Source: an uncultured Acidobacteriota bacterium (lineage in GTDB: Bacteria; Acidobacteriota; Terriglobia; Terriglobales; Acidobacteriaceae). Taken from it: a stretch of 64,000 nucleotides of DNA. The stretch is taken from positions 1 through 64,000 of the forward strand of contig CAIQPK010000021.1 of NCBI GenBank assembly GCA_903873705.1, written 5' to 3'. The translations under genes were made by a program, and so were the position numbers. Below are positions 8,553-17,900 of the stretch, piece after piece; positions within the stretch are counted from its first letter, which is position 1; each line of letters starts with the position of its first letter. The notes beneath the pieces are model-generated. The model ran no database searches. It had not been told where the DNA came from and saw only the letters and a list, made by a program, of their open reading frames with translations.

Positions 8553-11500
8553 ATGAACCTCTTACCGAGAAAATTCCTGCTGGGTGCGATGCTGTTCGCC
8601 GCAACCCTCCTCTCTGCCCGTGCGCAGACCAGTACCGCGCGCGTCTCCGGCACCGTTACTGACAGCACCGGCGCCACCGTCACCGGCGCCACCGTCACCG
8701 CGCACAACGAGCAGACCGGCGTAGACCGGACCGCCACCGCCGGTGCGGGCGGGGCTTTCGTCTTCTTCTCACTTCAGCCCACGGAATACACCCTCAGCGC
8801 CACCGCGACCGGCTTCAACAACGTCCAGCTCAGCAAACTCGCGCTGAAGGTCGGCCAGGAGTTCATCTGGAACCCCTCGCTCTCGGTCGCCTCAGATAAA
8901 TCCGTCGTTACCGTCAGCGCCGATGACATCTCCGAGCTCGACACCTCTTCCGCGCGCATCGGAGGCAATGTTTCCAGCCGAGAAGTGGAGCAACTGCCTA
9001 TCAACGGCCGCCAGATCTCGCAGCTCTACCTGCTCATCCCCGGCGCCACCAACACCGGCGTCGGCAACTTCGACAATATCCACTTCAGCGGCCGCGCTAC
9101 CGAGCAGAACATCATTCGCCTCGACGGAATCGAAGCCACGTCCATCATCGATACGTCCCCGGGCAATCTCAACGGCGAGCTGACCTCGATCTTCCGCCTG
9201 CAGCAGTCGCTTGAGGCGGTGCAGGAGTTTCGCGTCGATTCCTCCAGCTACCCCGCTGAAATGGGTACGGGCACCGGCGGCCAGATCAGCTTCGTGACCA
9301 AGTCCGGTTCGAACAACCCGCACGGCTCCGTGTTCGAGTACCTCCGCAACGACGTGTTCGACGCACGCAACTTCTTCAATGCGGCTCCTAAGAGCACCAA
9401 GTTCCGGCTCAACCAGTTCGGCGGTTCCTTCGGCGGCGCACTCATCAAGGACAAGCTCTTCGGCTTCGCCGCGTATGAAGGCCTCCGCCAGGTTTACGTC
9501 GCTCCTTATACTCAGGCGACGCTCAGCAATTATTCGCGGTCGCTCATTCCCGCGGGTTCGCCGATCCTGAACCTGCTGGCCGCTTACCCGAACGATCCCA
9601 ACAGCCTCGCCTCCGAAACCGTCCCAGCCACTCCCTCGGTTACGGTGAGCGTCAACGGGCAGAACCGCATCCAGGAAGACTTCGGCGACATCCGGTTTGA
9701 CTACAACATCAGTGACCGCTTCCACCTGTACGCGCGCTACAATCGCGACCAGGGCACGTCCGCGCAGATCCAGGACGCCTCGCTCAGCAAGTTCGGCCAG
9801 GTTGAAGTTCCGCAGAACGCCGTGCTTGCGCTCAACCAGGTGTGGTCTTCGCGCATCTTCAACGAGACCAAGTTCGGCTTCAACGGTATCAAGATGCGTG
9901 TGCAGGGTATCGCCGGTCCCAGCCCCAACGCTGACCTCAGCCGCTCGCGTATCGCCGTCGCCGGCCTAACCAACATTGGCGCGCTCATCTCGCTGTCGAG
10001 TTCCTTCAACGGTGTCGGCGCTCCCTACACCGGCCAGACCTACTCGTACATCGACAACTTCTCCTACGTTGCTGGCCGCCACAATATGAAGTTTGGCGGC
10101 GAAATCCGTCCGCTTGGTCTTTACAACGATCAGATCGGCGGACAAACCTACACCTACACGAGCATTGCGGACTTCATCAATAACCGTAACTCGACGATCG
10201 CCTTCTACGGTAACCTCAGCGACAAGAGCCCCTTCACTGGACTCAGTGGCAATGCGTACGTCAAGCAGGCGTATTACATCGGCTACGCGCAGGACGAGTG
10301 GAAGGTGCTGCCTAACCTGACCGTCAGCTACGGCATGCGCTACGAGTTCTACTCGCCGCTGCATGAAACCCGCAACAAGGACGTGGTCTTCAACATAGCT
10401 TCCGGCACCATCTCTCCCGGATTCACCGGCGACTGGTATCACAGCTCAATGAAGAACTTCGGACCGCGCATCGGCATCACCTACGCGCCCAGCCTGTTCG
10501 CGCTGAAGACCGTCATCCGCGCCGGCGCCGGCCTCTACTACGGCCCCGGACAGACCGAAGACCAGATCCAGCCCGAAGCCAACGACCGCGTCTCGACGAC
10601 GTTTTCGGCCAGCTCCGGCAAGATCTATCCCATCGATCCCGTCGCCATCACCGCGGCGTATAACGTCAACGATCCCAACCTCGGCTACCAGCCCCGGGCC
10701 TACACCAGCAACTACACCATCCCCGAGCGCGTCGGCACGTACACGTTCTCGGTCGAGCAGGAGCTGCCCGCCAAGTTCCAGCTCATGGTCGGCTACGTCG
10801 GCTCGGGTGGCCGCAACCTCTTCCTGCGCGCCATCACCAACACCATCACCGGTGTTTATCAGAACCCCACCACCGGCGCTGGCACAGCCATCCGCCAGTT
10901 CACTGTCGGAGGCACGCCCACGACTTCGACGGTTGCCGGCGCTCCCGGCACTAACCGCTTCGCCGAAATCGACTACAAAACGTCCGGCGGCAGCGACAAC
11001 TACAACGCTCTGCAGTCCACACTGCAACGCCGCTACAACTCCGGGGTCTCCTTCGGTGCACAGTATACTTTCGCCAAGGAGCTGGGCACCTCCAGCGGTT
11101 CCAACGAAGCCACCACCGCGCAGAACCCCTTCGACCTCAGCACGGAGTTCGGCCGCGGCACCAACGATATCCGCCATAACCTGAACGCCACCGTGCTGTA
11201 TGACCTCCCGTGGGGCCACGGCAAGCGCTACTCGTTGAGCGGCCCGGCAGACATGCTGCTCGGTGGCTTCCAGATTGGCGGCGTGGTGAATGCGCGCAGC
11301 GGTCTGCCCATCGACGTTCTGATCACGCGCCCTGACCTCGCCTACGTCGGCAACGCCGGCAGCGCGATCGCCGGCCAGGTCTTCAGCTCGCCGGTCGTCA
11401 CCGCTGGCGTCGTCCAGACCACGGCTGTCGTCAACGTCCCTGGCGGCGGCAACACCCGCAACATTAGGCGTCCCAACGTCGTGCCCGGAGTAAGCAAGTA

Positions 11501-11909
11501 CCTCGGCTCGCGCGGCCAGTTCATCAACCCCGCAGCCTTCTCGGTGCCTGTACCCGGCACCTTCGGTAACGCCCGACGCAACGACACCACCGGCCCCGGC
11601 CTCACCCAGTTCGACCTCACGCTCTCCAAGAAGTTCTCGCTTTACGAGCGCGTCCACGCCGAATTCAAGGCCGATGCCTACAACATCTTCAACCACCCCA
11701 ACTTCGCCAACCCCGGCACGGTCCGCCTCTCGCAGGGCATCCCGTCGGCGCCCGGAGCAGCCAACAGCCTGCAACCCGGAACGCCGTTCCCCAACGGTAA
11801 CAACGCCACCGCCGGCAGCGCCTTCGGTGCGCTCAGCGCCACCGTCGGCAACCAGGTCGGCCTTGGCACCAACCGCCAGCTTCAGCTTTCGCTGCGCGTC
11901 AGTTTCTAG
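8553..11909 (+). CDS. TonB-dependent receptor-like outer membrane protein (Oar/CarboxypepD_reg-like)
   Basis: MNLLPRKFLL...ARVSGTVTDSTGATVTGATVTAHNEQTG...; C-terminal LQLSLRVSF. Confidence 0.9.
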   Translation: MNLLPRKFLLGAMLFAATLLSARAQTSTARVSGTVTDSTGATVTGATVTAHNEQTGVDRTATAGAGGAFVFFSLQPTEYTLSATATGFNNVQLSKLALKVGQEFIWNPSLSVASDKSVVTVSADDISELDTSSARIGGNVSSREVEQLPINGRQISQLYLLIPGATNTGVGNFDNIHFSGRATEQNIIRLDGIEATSIIDTSPGNLNGELTSIFRLQQSLEAVQEFRVDSSSYPAEMGTGTGGQISFVTKSGSNNPHGSVFEYLRNDVFDARNFFNAAPKSTKFRLNQFGGSFGGALIKDKLFGFAAYEGLRQVYVAPYTQATLSNYSRSLIPAGSPILNLLAAYPNDPNSLASETVPATPSVTVSVNGQNRIQEDFGDIRFDYNISDRFHLYARYNRDQGTSAQIQDASLSKFGQVEVPQNAVLALNQVWSSRIFNETKFGFNGIKMRVQGIAGPSPNADLSRSRIAVAGLTNIGALISLSSSFNGVGAPYTGQTYSYIDNFSYVAGRHNMKFGGEIRPLGLYNDQIGGQTYTYTSIADFINNRNSTIAFYGNLSDKSPFTGLSGNAYVKQAYYIGYAQDEWKVLPNLTVSYGMRYEFYSPLHETRNKDVVFNIASGTISPGFTGDWYHSSMKNFGPRIGITYAPSLFALKTVIRAGAGLYYGPGQTEDQIQPEANDRVSTTFSASSGKIYPIDPVAITAAYNVNDPNLGYQPRAYTSNYTIPERVGTYTFSVEQELPAKFQLMVGYVGSGGRNLFLRAITNTITGVYQNPTTGAGTAIRQFTVGGTPTTSTVAGAPGTNRFAEIDYKTSGGSDNYNALQSTLQRRYNSGVSFGAQYTFAKELGTSSGSNEATTAQNPFDLSTEFGRGTNDIRHNLNATVLYDLPWGHGKRYSLSGPADMLLGGFQIGGVVNARSGLPIDVLITRPDLAYVGNAGSAIAGQVFSSPVVTAGVVQTTAVVNVPGGGNTRNIRRPNVVPGVSKYLGSRGQFINPAAFSVPVPGTFGNARRNDTTGPGLTQFDLTLSKKFSLYERVHAEFKADAYNIFNHPNFANPGTVRLSQGIPSAPGAANSLQPGTPFPNGNNATAGSAFGALSATVGNQVGLGTNRQLQLSLRVSF

Positions 11910-11929
11910 TCCACCCCCCTGTACCTCTT

Positions 11930-11952
11930 GGCCCGGCGCTCGTCGCCGGGCC
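11930..11952 (+). terminator. Intrinsic terminator after the receptor gene
   Basis: GGCCCGGCG-CTCGT-CGCCGGGCC then TTACTTTTTCC. Confidence 0.75.
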
Positions 11953-12126
11953 TTACTTTTTCCAGTTGACTTTAGCCGCCCCGCTTCCTTACCGTTACCT
12001 CAGGCGCTAAGGGCGCATCCGGTCCGCGGAAAGGGCAGTGCCCACCTCAGCCGTTCCCAATCCGACGAACTTCTTTCCAGCCTGACAAGTGCGGACACCC
12101 AGGCAAGCAACCGAAAGGAGCTTCGT

Positions 12127-13749
12127 ATGTTTGAACAGCAACTCCCCGCCCACCCCAGCATCGAGCAATACAAAAATCAGGCCAAAGACCTTCTCCGCGA
12201 TGCGCGGCTCGGCCTCGCCGAAACCCTCGCACGCCTGCAGCGCAATCATCCGCGCTTCCATCCGCTCTCCGCGGAAAAGCTCGCCGCCGAACCCGTCTCT
12301 CTCACGGATGCCCAACTCATTCTCGCCCGCGAGCACGGCTTTCTCAGCTGGCCCAAGTTCGCCGCGCACATCGAAACCCTTCGCCTTATCCGCGAAGTCG
12401 AAGCCATCACTGACCCGGTAGCCGCCTTCATCGACGTCGCCGTCATCCCCCGCCACACCGGCCACGCAACCGGTACGCTGGAGCACGCCGAGCTCATCCT
12501 CGCCCGCTACCCGGACGTAGCCACCGCCAGCATCCACACCGCCGCCATCCTGGCCGACGAGGACGCCGTCCGCCGCTTCCTCACTGCCGAACCCAGCGCC
12601 GCAACGGCGAAAGGTGGTCCGCTAGGCTGGGACCCGCTGACTCACCTCTGCTTCTCCCGCTTCCTGCGCCTCGACGCCAGCCGCTCCGAAGCCTTCGTCC
12701 GCACCGCCGGCGCACTGCTGGATGCGGGAGCAAGCGCCAACACCGGTTGGACCGAACTCATCGACCAGCCCACTCCCCGCGAGACCATCGAGCGCGCCAT
12801 CTATGGCGTCGCCGCGGTCGCCCAGCACGTCGAGCTCACCCGCCTCCTACTGGAGCGCGGCGCCGACCCCAACGACGAAGAGACGCCCTACCACGTCCCT
12901 GAAAACTACGACAACGCCGTCCTGGAGCTGCTGCTCCAGAGTGGTAAGTTCACCCCCGCCAGCCTCGCCATCATCCTCATCCGCAAAGCTGACGTCCACG
13001 ATTTCGCTGGAATGAAGCTGGCTCTCGAACACGGCGCCGATCCCAACCTGCAGTCCCGCTGGGGGATCACCGCGCTCCACCAGGCCCTGCGCCGCGATAA
13101 CCAGCTCGCCACCATCGCGCTGCTCCTCGATCACGGCGCGGACCCCGCCCTCATCACGCGTGAAGGCTTCTCCGCCACCTTCATCGCCGCGCACCGCGGC
13201 CGGGGCGACGTCCTCCGTCTCTTCGAAGAGCGGCAAATTCCTCTCGGCCTCTCCGGCCCCGCCACTCTCCTCGCGGCCCTCGCCCAAGGCGACCGCGACG
13301 GCATCAGCACCCTCCTCTCCGAGCAACCCGCGCTCCGCACCCAACTCCTCGCTTACGGCGGCTCGCTTCTCGCGCCGTTCTCCGGCAACGGCAACCTCGA
13401 AGGCGTCCGCTGTCTGCTCGAACTCGGAGTCCCAGTCGACGCGCTCTATACGGAAGGCGACGGCTACTTCGAAGTCGCCCGCAACAGCACCGCTCTCCAC
13501 GTAGCCGCCTGGCGAGCCCGTCCCGCCGTGGTCACCGAGCTCATCGCCCGCGGCGCCGACGTCAACGCCCTCGACGCCCGTGGCCGCACCCCACTCCAGC
13601 TGGCCATCAAGGCCGCAGTCGACTCCTACTGGACCGACCGCCGCACCCCCGAGTCCATCGCCGCTCTCCTCACCGCCGGCGCTACCACCTCCAACATCAC
13701 CCTTCCCACCGGCTACGAAGAGGCGGACAACCTCCTCCGCAACTGCTAA
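12127..13749 (+). CDS. Ankyrin-repeat protein
   Basis: Repeated ankyrin units (LLLERGADPNDEETPYH, LALEHGADPNLQSRWGITALHQAL, ELIARGADVNALDARGRTPLQLA); ATG at 12127. Confidence 0.88.
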   Translation: MFEQQLPAHPSIEQYKNQAKDLLRDARLGLAETLARLQRNHPRFHPLSAEKLAAEPVSLTDAQLILAREHGFLSWPKFAAHIETLRLIREVEAITDPVAAFIDVAVIPRHTGHATGTLEHAELILARYPDVATASIHTAAILADEDAVRRFLTAEPSAATAKGGPLGWDPLTHLCFSRFLRLDASRSEAFVRTAGALLDAGASANTGWTELIDQPTPRETIERAIYGVAAVAQHVELTRLLLERGADPNDEETPYHVPENYDNAVLELLLQSGKFTPASLAIILIRKADVHDFAGMKLALEHGADPNLQSRWGITALHQALRRDNQLATIALLLDHGADPALITREGFSATFIAAHRGRGDVLRLFEERQIPLGLSGPATLLAALAQGDRDGISTLLSEQPALRTQLLAYGGSLLAPFSGNGNLEGVRCLLELGVPVDALYTEGDGYFEVARNSTALHVAAWRARPAVVTELIARGADVNALDARGRTPLQLAIKAAVDSYWTDRRTPESIAALLTAGATTSNITLPTGYEEADNLLRNC

Positions 13750-13758
13750 CCTACCGAC

Positions 13759-13922
13759 GGGCAGCGAAGCACTCCAAGCCTGAACCGGCAGCTTCGGCTC
13801 GTCGTTCTCTCCGGGGATACCCCGGGGTATCGTGGTGACTGACACTTCGTCGCGGCGGGGACCTGCGCTTACAGCGCAACATCCAGCCGCAGAGTGAGAC
13901 TCGTTGGAGCGCTTCGCTGCCC
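13759..13922 (+). ncRNA. Putative retron msr-msd ncRNA
   Basis: a1 GGGCAGCGAAGCACTCCAA (13759-13777) and a2 TTGGAGCGCTTCGCTGCCC (13904-13922) pair 18/19; AGC directly after a1; hairpins GGC.AGC-UUCG-GCU.C.GUC, CUCCGGGG-AUA-CCCCGGGG and TGCGCT-TAC-AGCGCA nested in GCGGC/GCCGC; directly upstream of a retron-type RT. Confidence 0.78.
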
Positions 13923-14066
13923 ACTGCGCGCGTCAACCCGGTTGCTGTTGAGGTCATCGCCGCCGCGCTCCTCTCAGCCGGCACGGACCCGGACGCCGCC
14001 TGGACTCTACTCGCAGCGACCCTCGGCACCGACCGCCCCTGGATTCGTCCCCTTGTCCGTCGCTTC

Positions 14067-15293
14067 ATGGCCCACTTTGGCGATCGGTTGCGCCCCCGCG
14101 AAAGCGAAGTCGTCGCCTTCCTCAAAAGGGACACCGGCTTCCGCCGCATCAACGCAAGACATCCGGGCCACCTGCACATCGCGCACTGGATCACAGCCGC
14201 CGCCCCCATGCAGCCGATGCCCGCAGTTGCGACGTGGGCCCTTCCCGCGCTCGTCACCGTCGATGACCTGGCCGCGCACCTCCGCCTCAGCCCCGCTGAG
14301 CTCGCCTGGTTCGCCGATCTCAAAAGCCTCACCCGCAAGCCCCGCGTCTCTGCTCAGCTCCAGCACTACCACTACCGCTGGCTCACCAAGTCCACCGGAG
14401 CGCTCCGTTTGATCGAGTCGCCCAAAGGCCTCCTCAAAAAATTCCAGCGCCACATCCTTACCACCATCCTCAACTGTGTTCCTCCCCACCCGGCCGTACA
14501 CGGGTTCGTTGCCTGTCGCTCCATCAAGACCTTCGCATCGCCGCACACCGCGCAAGCCATCGTTCTTCGCCTCGACCTCCAGGACTTTTTCCCCTCCATC
14601 CGGCGTGCGCGCGTGCAAAGCATCTTTCGCACCCTCGGCTACCCGGAAACCGTCGCCGACCTGCTCGGCGGCCTCTGCACCAACGCCGCTCCCAGCGCCA
14701 TCTTTCAAGACCAGCCATCCTCTCGCGACCTCCGCGACCTCTACGCCCAGACCCACCTTCCCCAAGGCGCTCCCACCTCTCCCGCGCTCGCCAACATTGC
14801 TGCCTACCGCATGGACTGCCGCCTTTTCGGCCTCGCGCAGGCCTCAGGCATCACCTACACCCGTTACGCCGACGACCTCGCCTTCTCCGGTTCCGTCACC
14901 TTCGCGCGAAGCGCCGACCGCTTCGCAACCCACGTTGCCTCCATCGCCATGCAGGAAGGCTTCGCCATCAATCACCGCAAGACCCGCATCATGCGCAGCG
15001 GCTCCCGCCAACACCTGGCCGGCCTGGTCGTCAATCAACACCCCAATATCGCCCGGCCCGACTTCGATCGCCTCAAGGCCACCCTCCACAACTGCCTTCG
15101 CAACGGCCCCACTGCCGAAAACCGCGAAAACATCCCCCACTTCCGGTCCCATCTCCTGGGCCGCATCGCCTTCGTCGCCATGGCCAACCCCACCCGCGGC
15201 GCCCGGCTGGCCCGTCTCTTCGAAGCGATTGCCTGGAGCGAAGACCGCACAGAAAACCATCTTGCCGAAGGCCTTCCTAACGATCGCGCTTGA
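14067..15293 (+). CDS. Retron-type reverse transcriptase (frame open upstream to 13839, N-terminus uncertain)
   Basis: VLRLDLQDFFPSI; LPQGAPTSPALANI; YTRYADDLAFSG; EGFAINHRKTRIM; RQHLAGLVVN; LLGRIAFV. Confidence 0.92.
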   Translation: MAHFGDRLRPRESEVVAFLKRDTGFRRINARHPGHLHIAHWITAAAPMQPMPAVATWALPALVTVDDLAAHLRLSPAELAWFADLKSLTRKPRVSAQLQHYHYRWLTKSTGALRLIESPKGLLKKFQRHILTTILNCVPPHPAVHGFVACRSIKTFASPHTAQAIVLRLDLQDFFPSIRRARVQSIFRTLGYPETVADLLGGLCTNAAPSAIFQDQPSSRDLRDLYAQTHLPQGAPTSPALANIAAYRMDCRLFGLAQASGITYTRYADDLAFSGSVTFARSADRFATHVASIAMQEGFAINHRKTRIMRSGSRQHLAGLVVNQHPNIARPDFDRLKATLHNCLRNGPTAENRENIPHFRSHLLGRIAFVAMANPTRGARLARLFEAIAWSEDRTENHLAEGLPNDRA

Positions 15294-15314
15294 CGCCTTC
15301 TCTACAATGGAAGC

Positions 15315-17900
15315 ATGTCCGAAGTCGTCAGCACTGCGTTACAAAACGAGCGCGAAGAACCCGTGCGCTACACCCCCGCCGAAATCGAAACCCGCTGGCA
15401 GGCCCGCTGGGACGCCGACCCCACCCTCTACGCCGCCGAGCCCCACTCCTCCGGCAAGCCGAAGTTCTACTGCCTCGAAATGCTGCCGTACCCCTCCGGC
15501 GCGCTGCACATGGGCCACGTCCGCAACTACTCCATCGGCGACGCCCTGGCGCGCTTCATGTGGATGCGCGGTTATAACGTCCTGCACCCCATGGGCTGGG
15601 ACGCCTTTGGTCTCCCCGCGGAAAACGCCGCGCTCAAAAACAACACGCCACCCCGCGAGTGGACCCTCCGCAACATCGAGCAGATGAAGGTGCAGATGCG
15701 CCGCATCGGCCTCAGCTACGATTGGGCCGGCACCGAAGTCGCCACCTGCCTGCCCGACTACTACCGCTGGAACCAGTGGTTCTTCCTCAAGATGTATGAG
15801 AAGGGCCTCGCCTACCGCAAATCCTCCAAGGTCAACTGGTGCCCCCAGTGCGCCACCGTCCTCGCCAACGAGCAGGTCGTCGGCGGCTGCTGCTGGCGTC
15901 ACGAAGACCAGCTCGTCGAGCAGCGCGAGCTCGAGCAATGGTTCTTCCGCATCACCAAATACGCTGATGAACTTCTCGACGGCCTCGACACCATGCCCGG
16001 CTGGCCCGAAAAAGTCCGCACCATGCAGCGCAACTGGATCGGCCGCAGCGAAGGCACCCACGTCGACTTCGCCGTCGCCGCCACAGCCGACACGCCGCCC
16101 ATCCGCGTCTTCACCACCCGCGTCGACACCATCTTCGGTGCCACCTCCGTCCAGCTCGCCCCCGAGCATCCGCTGGTCAAGCAATGGGCGCAGACCGATC
16201 CCACCCTCGCCACCGCCGTCGAAGAAATGATTGCCCAGCAAAAAGCCGCACGCGAAACCGGCGACATCGGCAACATCGAAAAGCACGGCGTCTCCACCGG
16301 CAAGAAGGCCATCAACCCCTTCAACGGCGAAATGGTCCCCATCTGGGTCGCCAACTACATCCTCGCCGACTACGGCACCGGCGCCATCATGAGCGTTCCC
16401 GCCCACGACGAGCGCGACTTCGAGTTCGCCCAGAAGTACGGCCTGCCCATCGTCCGCGTCATCGCCCCCAGCCTCTCCGGAGGAGCAGGAGACGACACCG
16501 AAGACCTAGCCCTCCCCTACACCGGAGAAGCCGAAGCCGTTCTCATCGACTCCGGCGAGTGGACCGGCGAAGCCTGCCTCGAAGCCCAGCAGAAGATGGC
16601 CGCCTTCGCCCAGCAAAATGCCTTCGGCGAAAAGACCACCACCTTCCGCCTGAAGGACTGGGGCGTCAGCCGCCAGCGCTACTGGGGCACGCCCATCCCC
16701 ATGATCAATTGCCCCGATCATGGCCTCGTCCCCGTCCCCGAAGACCAGCTCCCCGTCCTTCTTCCCGAAAAAATCGAGATCACCCAGGAAGGCGGCAGCC
16801 CGCTCTCCAAGGTGCCTTCCTTCGTCAACGTCCCCTGTCCCGTCTGCGGCAAGCCCTCCCGCCGCGAGACCGACACGATGGACACCTTCGTCGACTCCAG
16901 CTGGTACTTCTACCGCTACACCGACGCCCGCAATACCCGGGCACCGTTCGATAGCGAGAAGGCCAACTACTGGTTTCCCATCGACCAGTACATCGGTGGC
17001 GTCGAGCACGCCATCCTGCACCTCATCTACTCGCGCTTCTGGACCAAGGTCATGCGCGACATCGGCCTCATCCACAACGGCGAGCCCGCCGAGCGTCTCT
17101 TCACCCAGGGCATGGTCATCAAAGACGGCGCCAAGATGTCCAAATCCAAGGGCAACGTCGTCTCGCCCGATCTCATGATCGAAAAGTATGGCGCCGACTC
17201 CACCCGCATGTACGCCCTCTTTGCCGCCCCGCCCGACCGCGACCTCGAGTGGCAGGAAGAAGGCGTCGCCGGCATCAGCCGCTTCCTTTCGCGCGTCTAT
17301 CGCCTCACCACAAAATTCTCTCCCGCCATCCGCGCGCTCCACACCCAGACCCACGGTGACGAAATCCCCGCCGCAGGCTTCGCCAATCAAACACCCAAAG
17401 GCGAGGCCCTCCTCCGTCTGCTCCACCAGACCATCGCCAAGATCACCGAAGACTTCAGCGGCCGCTGGCACTTCAACACCTGCATCGCGGCCATCATGAT
17501 CCTGATGAACGAAATCAGTGCGCAGGAAGCGGCGCTCGAGAACGGCGAAATCCCCGCCGCCACCATGGCCGAAGTCTTCCGCACCCTCATCCTGTTGCTC
17601 TCGCCCTTCGCTCCCTTCCTCGCCGCTGAACTCTGGGAGCAGATCGGCCACTCCGGCGTCCTCTTCCGCCAACCCTGGCCCGTCGCCGATGCCGACCTCG
17701 CTCGCGAAAGCGAAATAGAGATCCCCGTCCAGGCCAACGGCAAGCTCGTCACCGTCATCCGCGTCCCCGCCGGCGCTGACGAGGAAGCCATCAAGACCGC
17801 CGCCCTCGCCGACGAAAAAGTCCTCTCCCGCATCGCGGGCAAAACCATTGCCAAGACCATCGTCGTCAAGGGCAAGCTGGTGAACCTGGTGGTGAAGTGA
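15315..17900 (+). CDS. leuS: Leucyl-tRNA synthetase
   Basis: PYPSGALHMGHVRNYSIGD (HIGH-type) and KMSKSKGNVV (KMSKS). Confidence 0.97.
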   Translation: MSEVVSTALQNEREEPVRYTPAEIETRWQARWDADPTLYAAEPHSSGKPKFYCLEMLPYPSGALHMGHVRNYSIGDALARFMWMRGYNVLHPMGWDAFGLPAENAALKNNTPPREWTLRNIEQMKVQMRRIGLSYDWAGTEVATCLPDYYRWNQWFFLKMYEKGLAYRKSSKVNWCPQCATVLANEQVVGGCCWRHEDQLVEQRELEQWFFRITKYADELLDGLDTMPGWPEKVRTMQRNWIGRSEGTHVDFAVAATADTPPIRVFTTRVDTIFGATSVQLAPEHPLVKQWAQTDPTLATAVEEMIAQQKAARETGDIGNIEKHGVSTGKKAINPFNGEMVPIWVANYILADYGTGAIMSVPAHDERDFEFAQKYGLPIVRVIAPSLSGGAGDDTEDLALPYTGEAEAVLIDSGEWTGEACLEAQQKMAAFAQQNAFGEKTTTFRLKDWGVSRQRYWGTPIPMINCPDHGLVPVPEDQLPVLLPEKIEITQEGGSPLSKVPSFVNVPCPVCGKPSRRETDTMDTFVDSSWYFYRYTDARNTRAPFDSEKANYWFPIDQYIGGVEHAILHLIYSRFWTKVMRDIGLIHNGEPAERLFTQGMVIKDGAKMSKSKGNVVSPDLMIEKYGADSTRMYALFAAPPDRDLEWQEEGVAGISRFLSRVYRLTTKFSPAIRALHTQTHGDEIPAAGFANQTPKGEALLRLLHQTIAKITEDFSGRWHFNTCIAAIMILMNEISAQEAALENGEIPAATMAEVFRTLILLLSPFAPFLAAELWEQIGHSGVLFRQPWPVADADLARESEIEIPVQANGKLVTVIRVPAGADEEAIKTAALADEKVLSRIAGKTIAKTIVVKGKLVNLVVK

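Noticed and set aside
13816-13831. GATACCCCGGGGTATC as a stand-alone operator palindrome
   Set aside because: Better explained as part of the second msr-like hairpin (13809-13827) inside the a1/a2-bounded ncRNA.
13894-14412. 172-aa ORF starting in a2 of the retron
   Set aside because: Overlaps the RT in another frame; Ser/Pro/Arg-rich composition of a shadow frame.
14067-15293. Group II intron maturase
   Set aside because: No maturase or HNH segment, no intron domain V/VI seen, and flanking genes are not split; a1/a2 structure fits a retron better.
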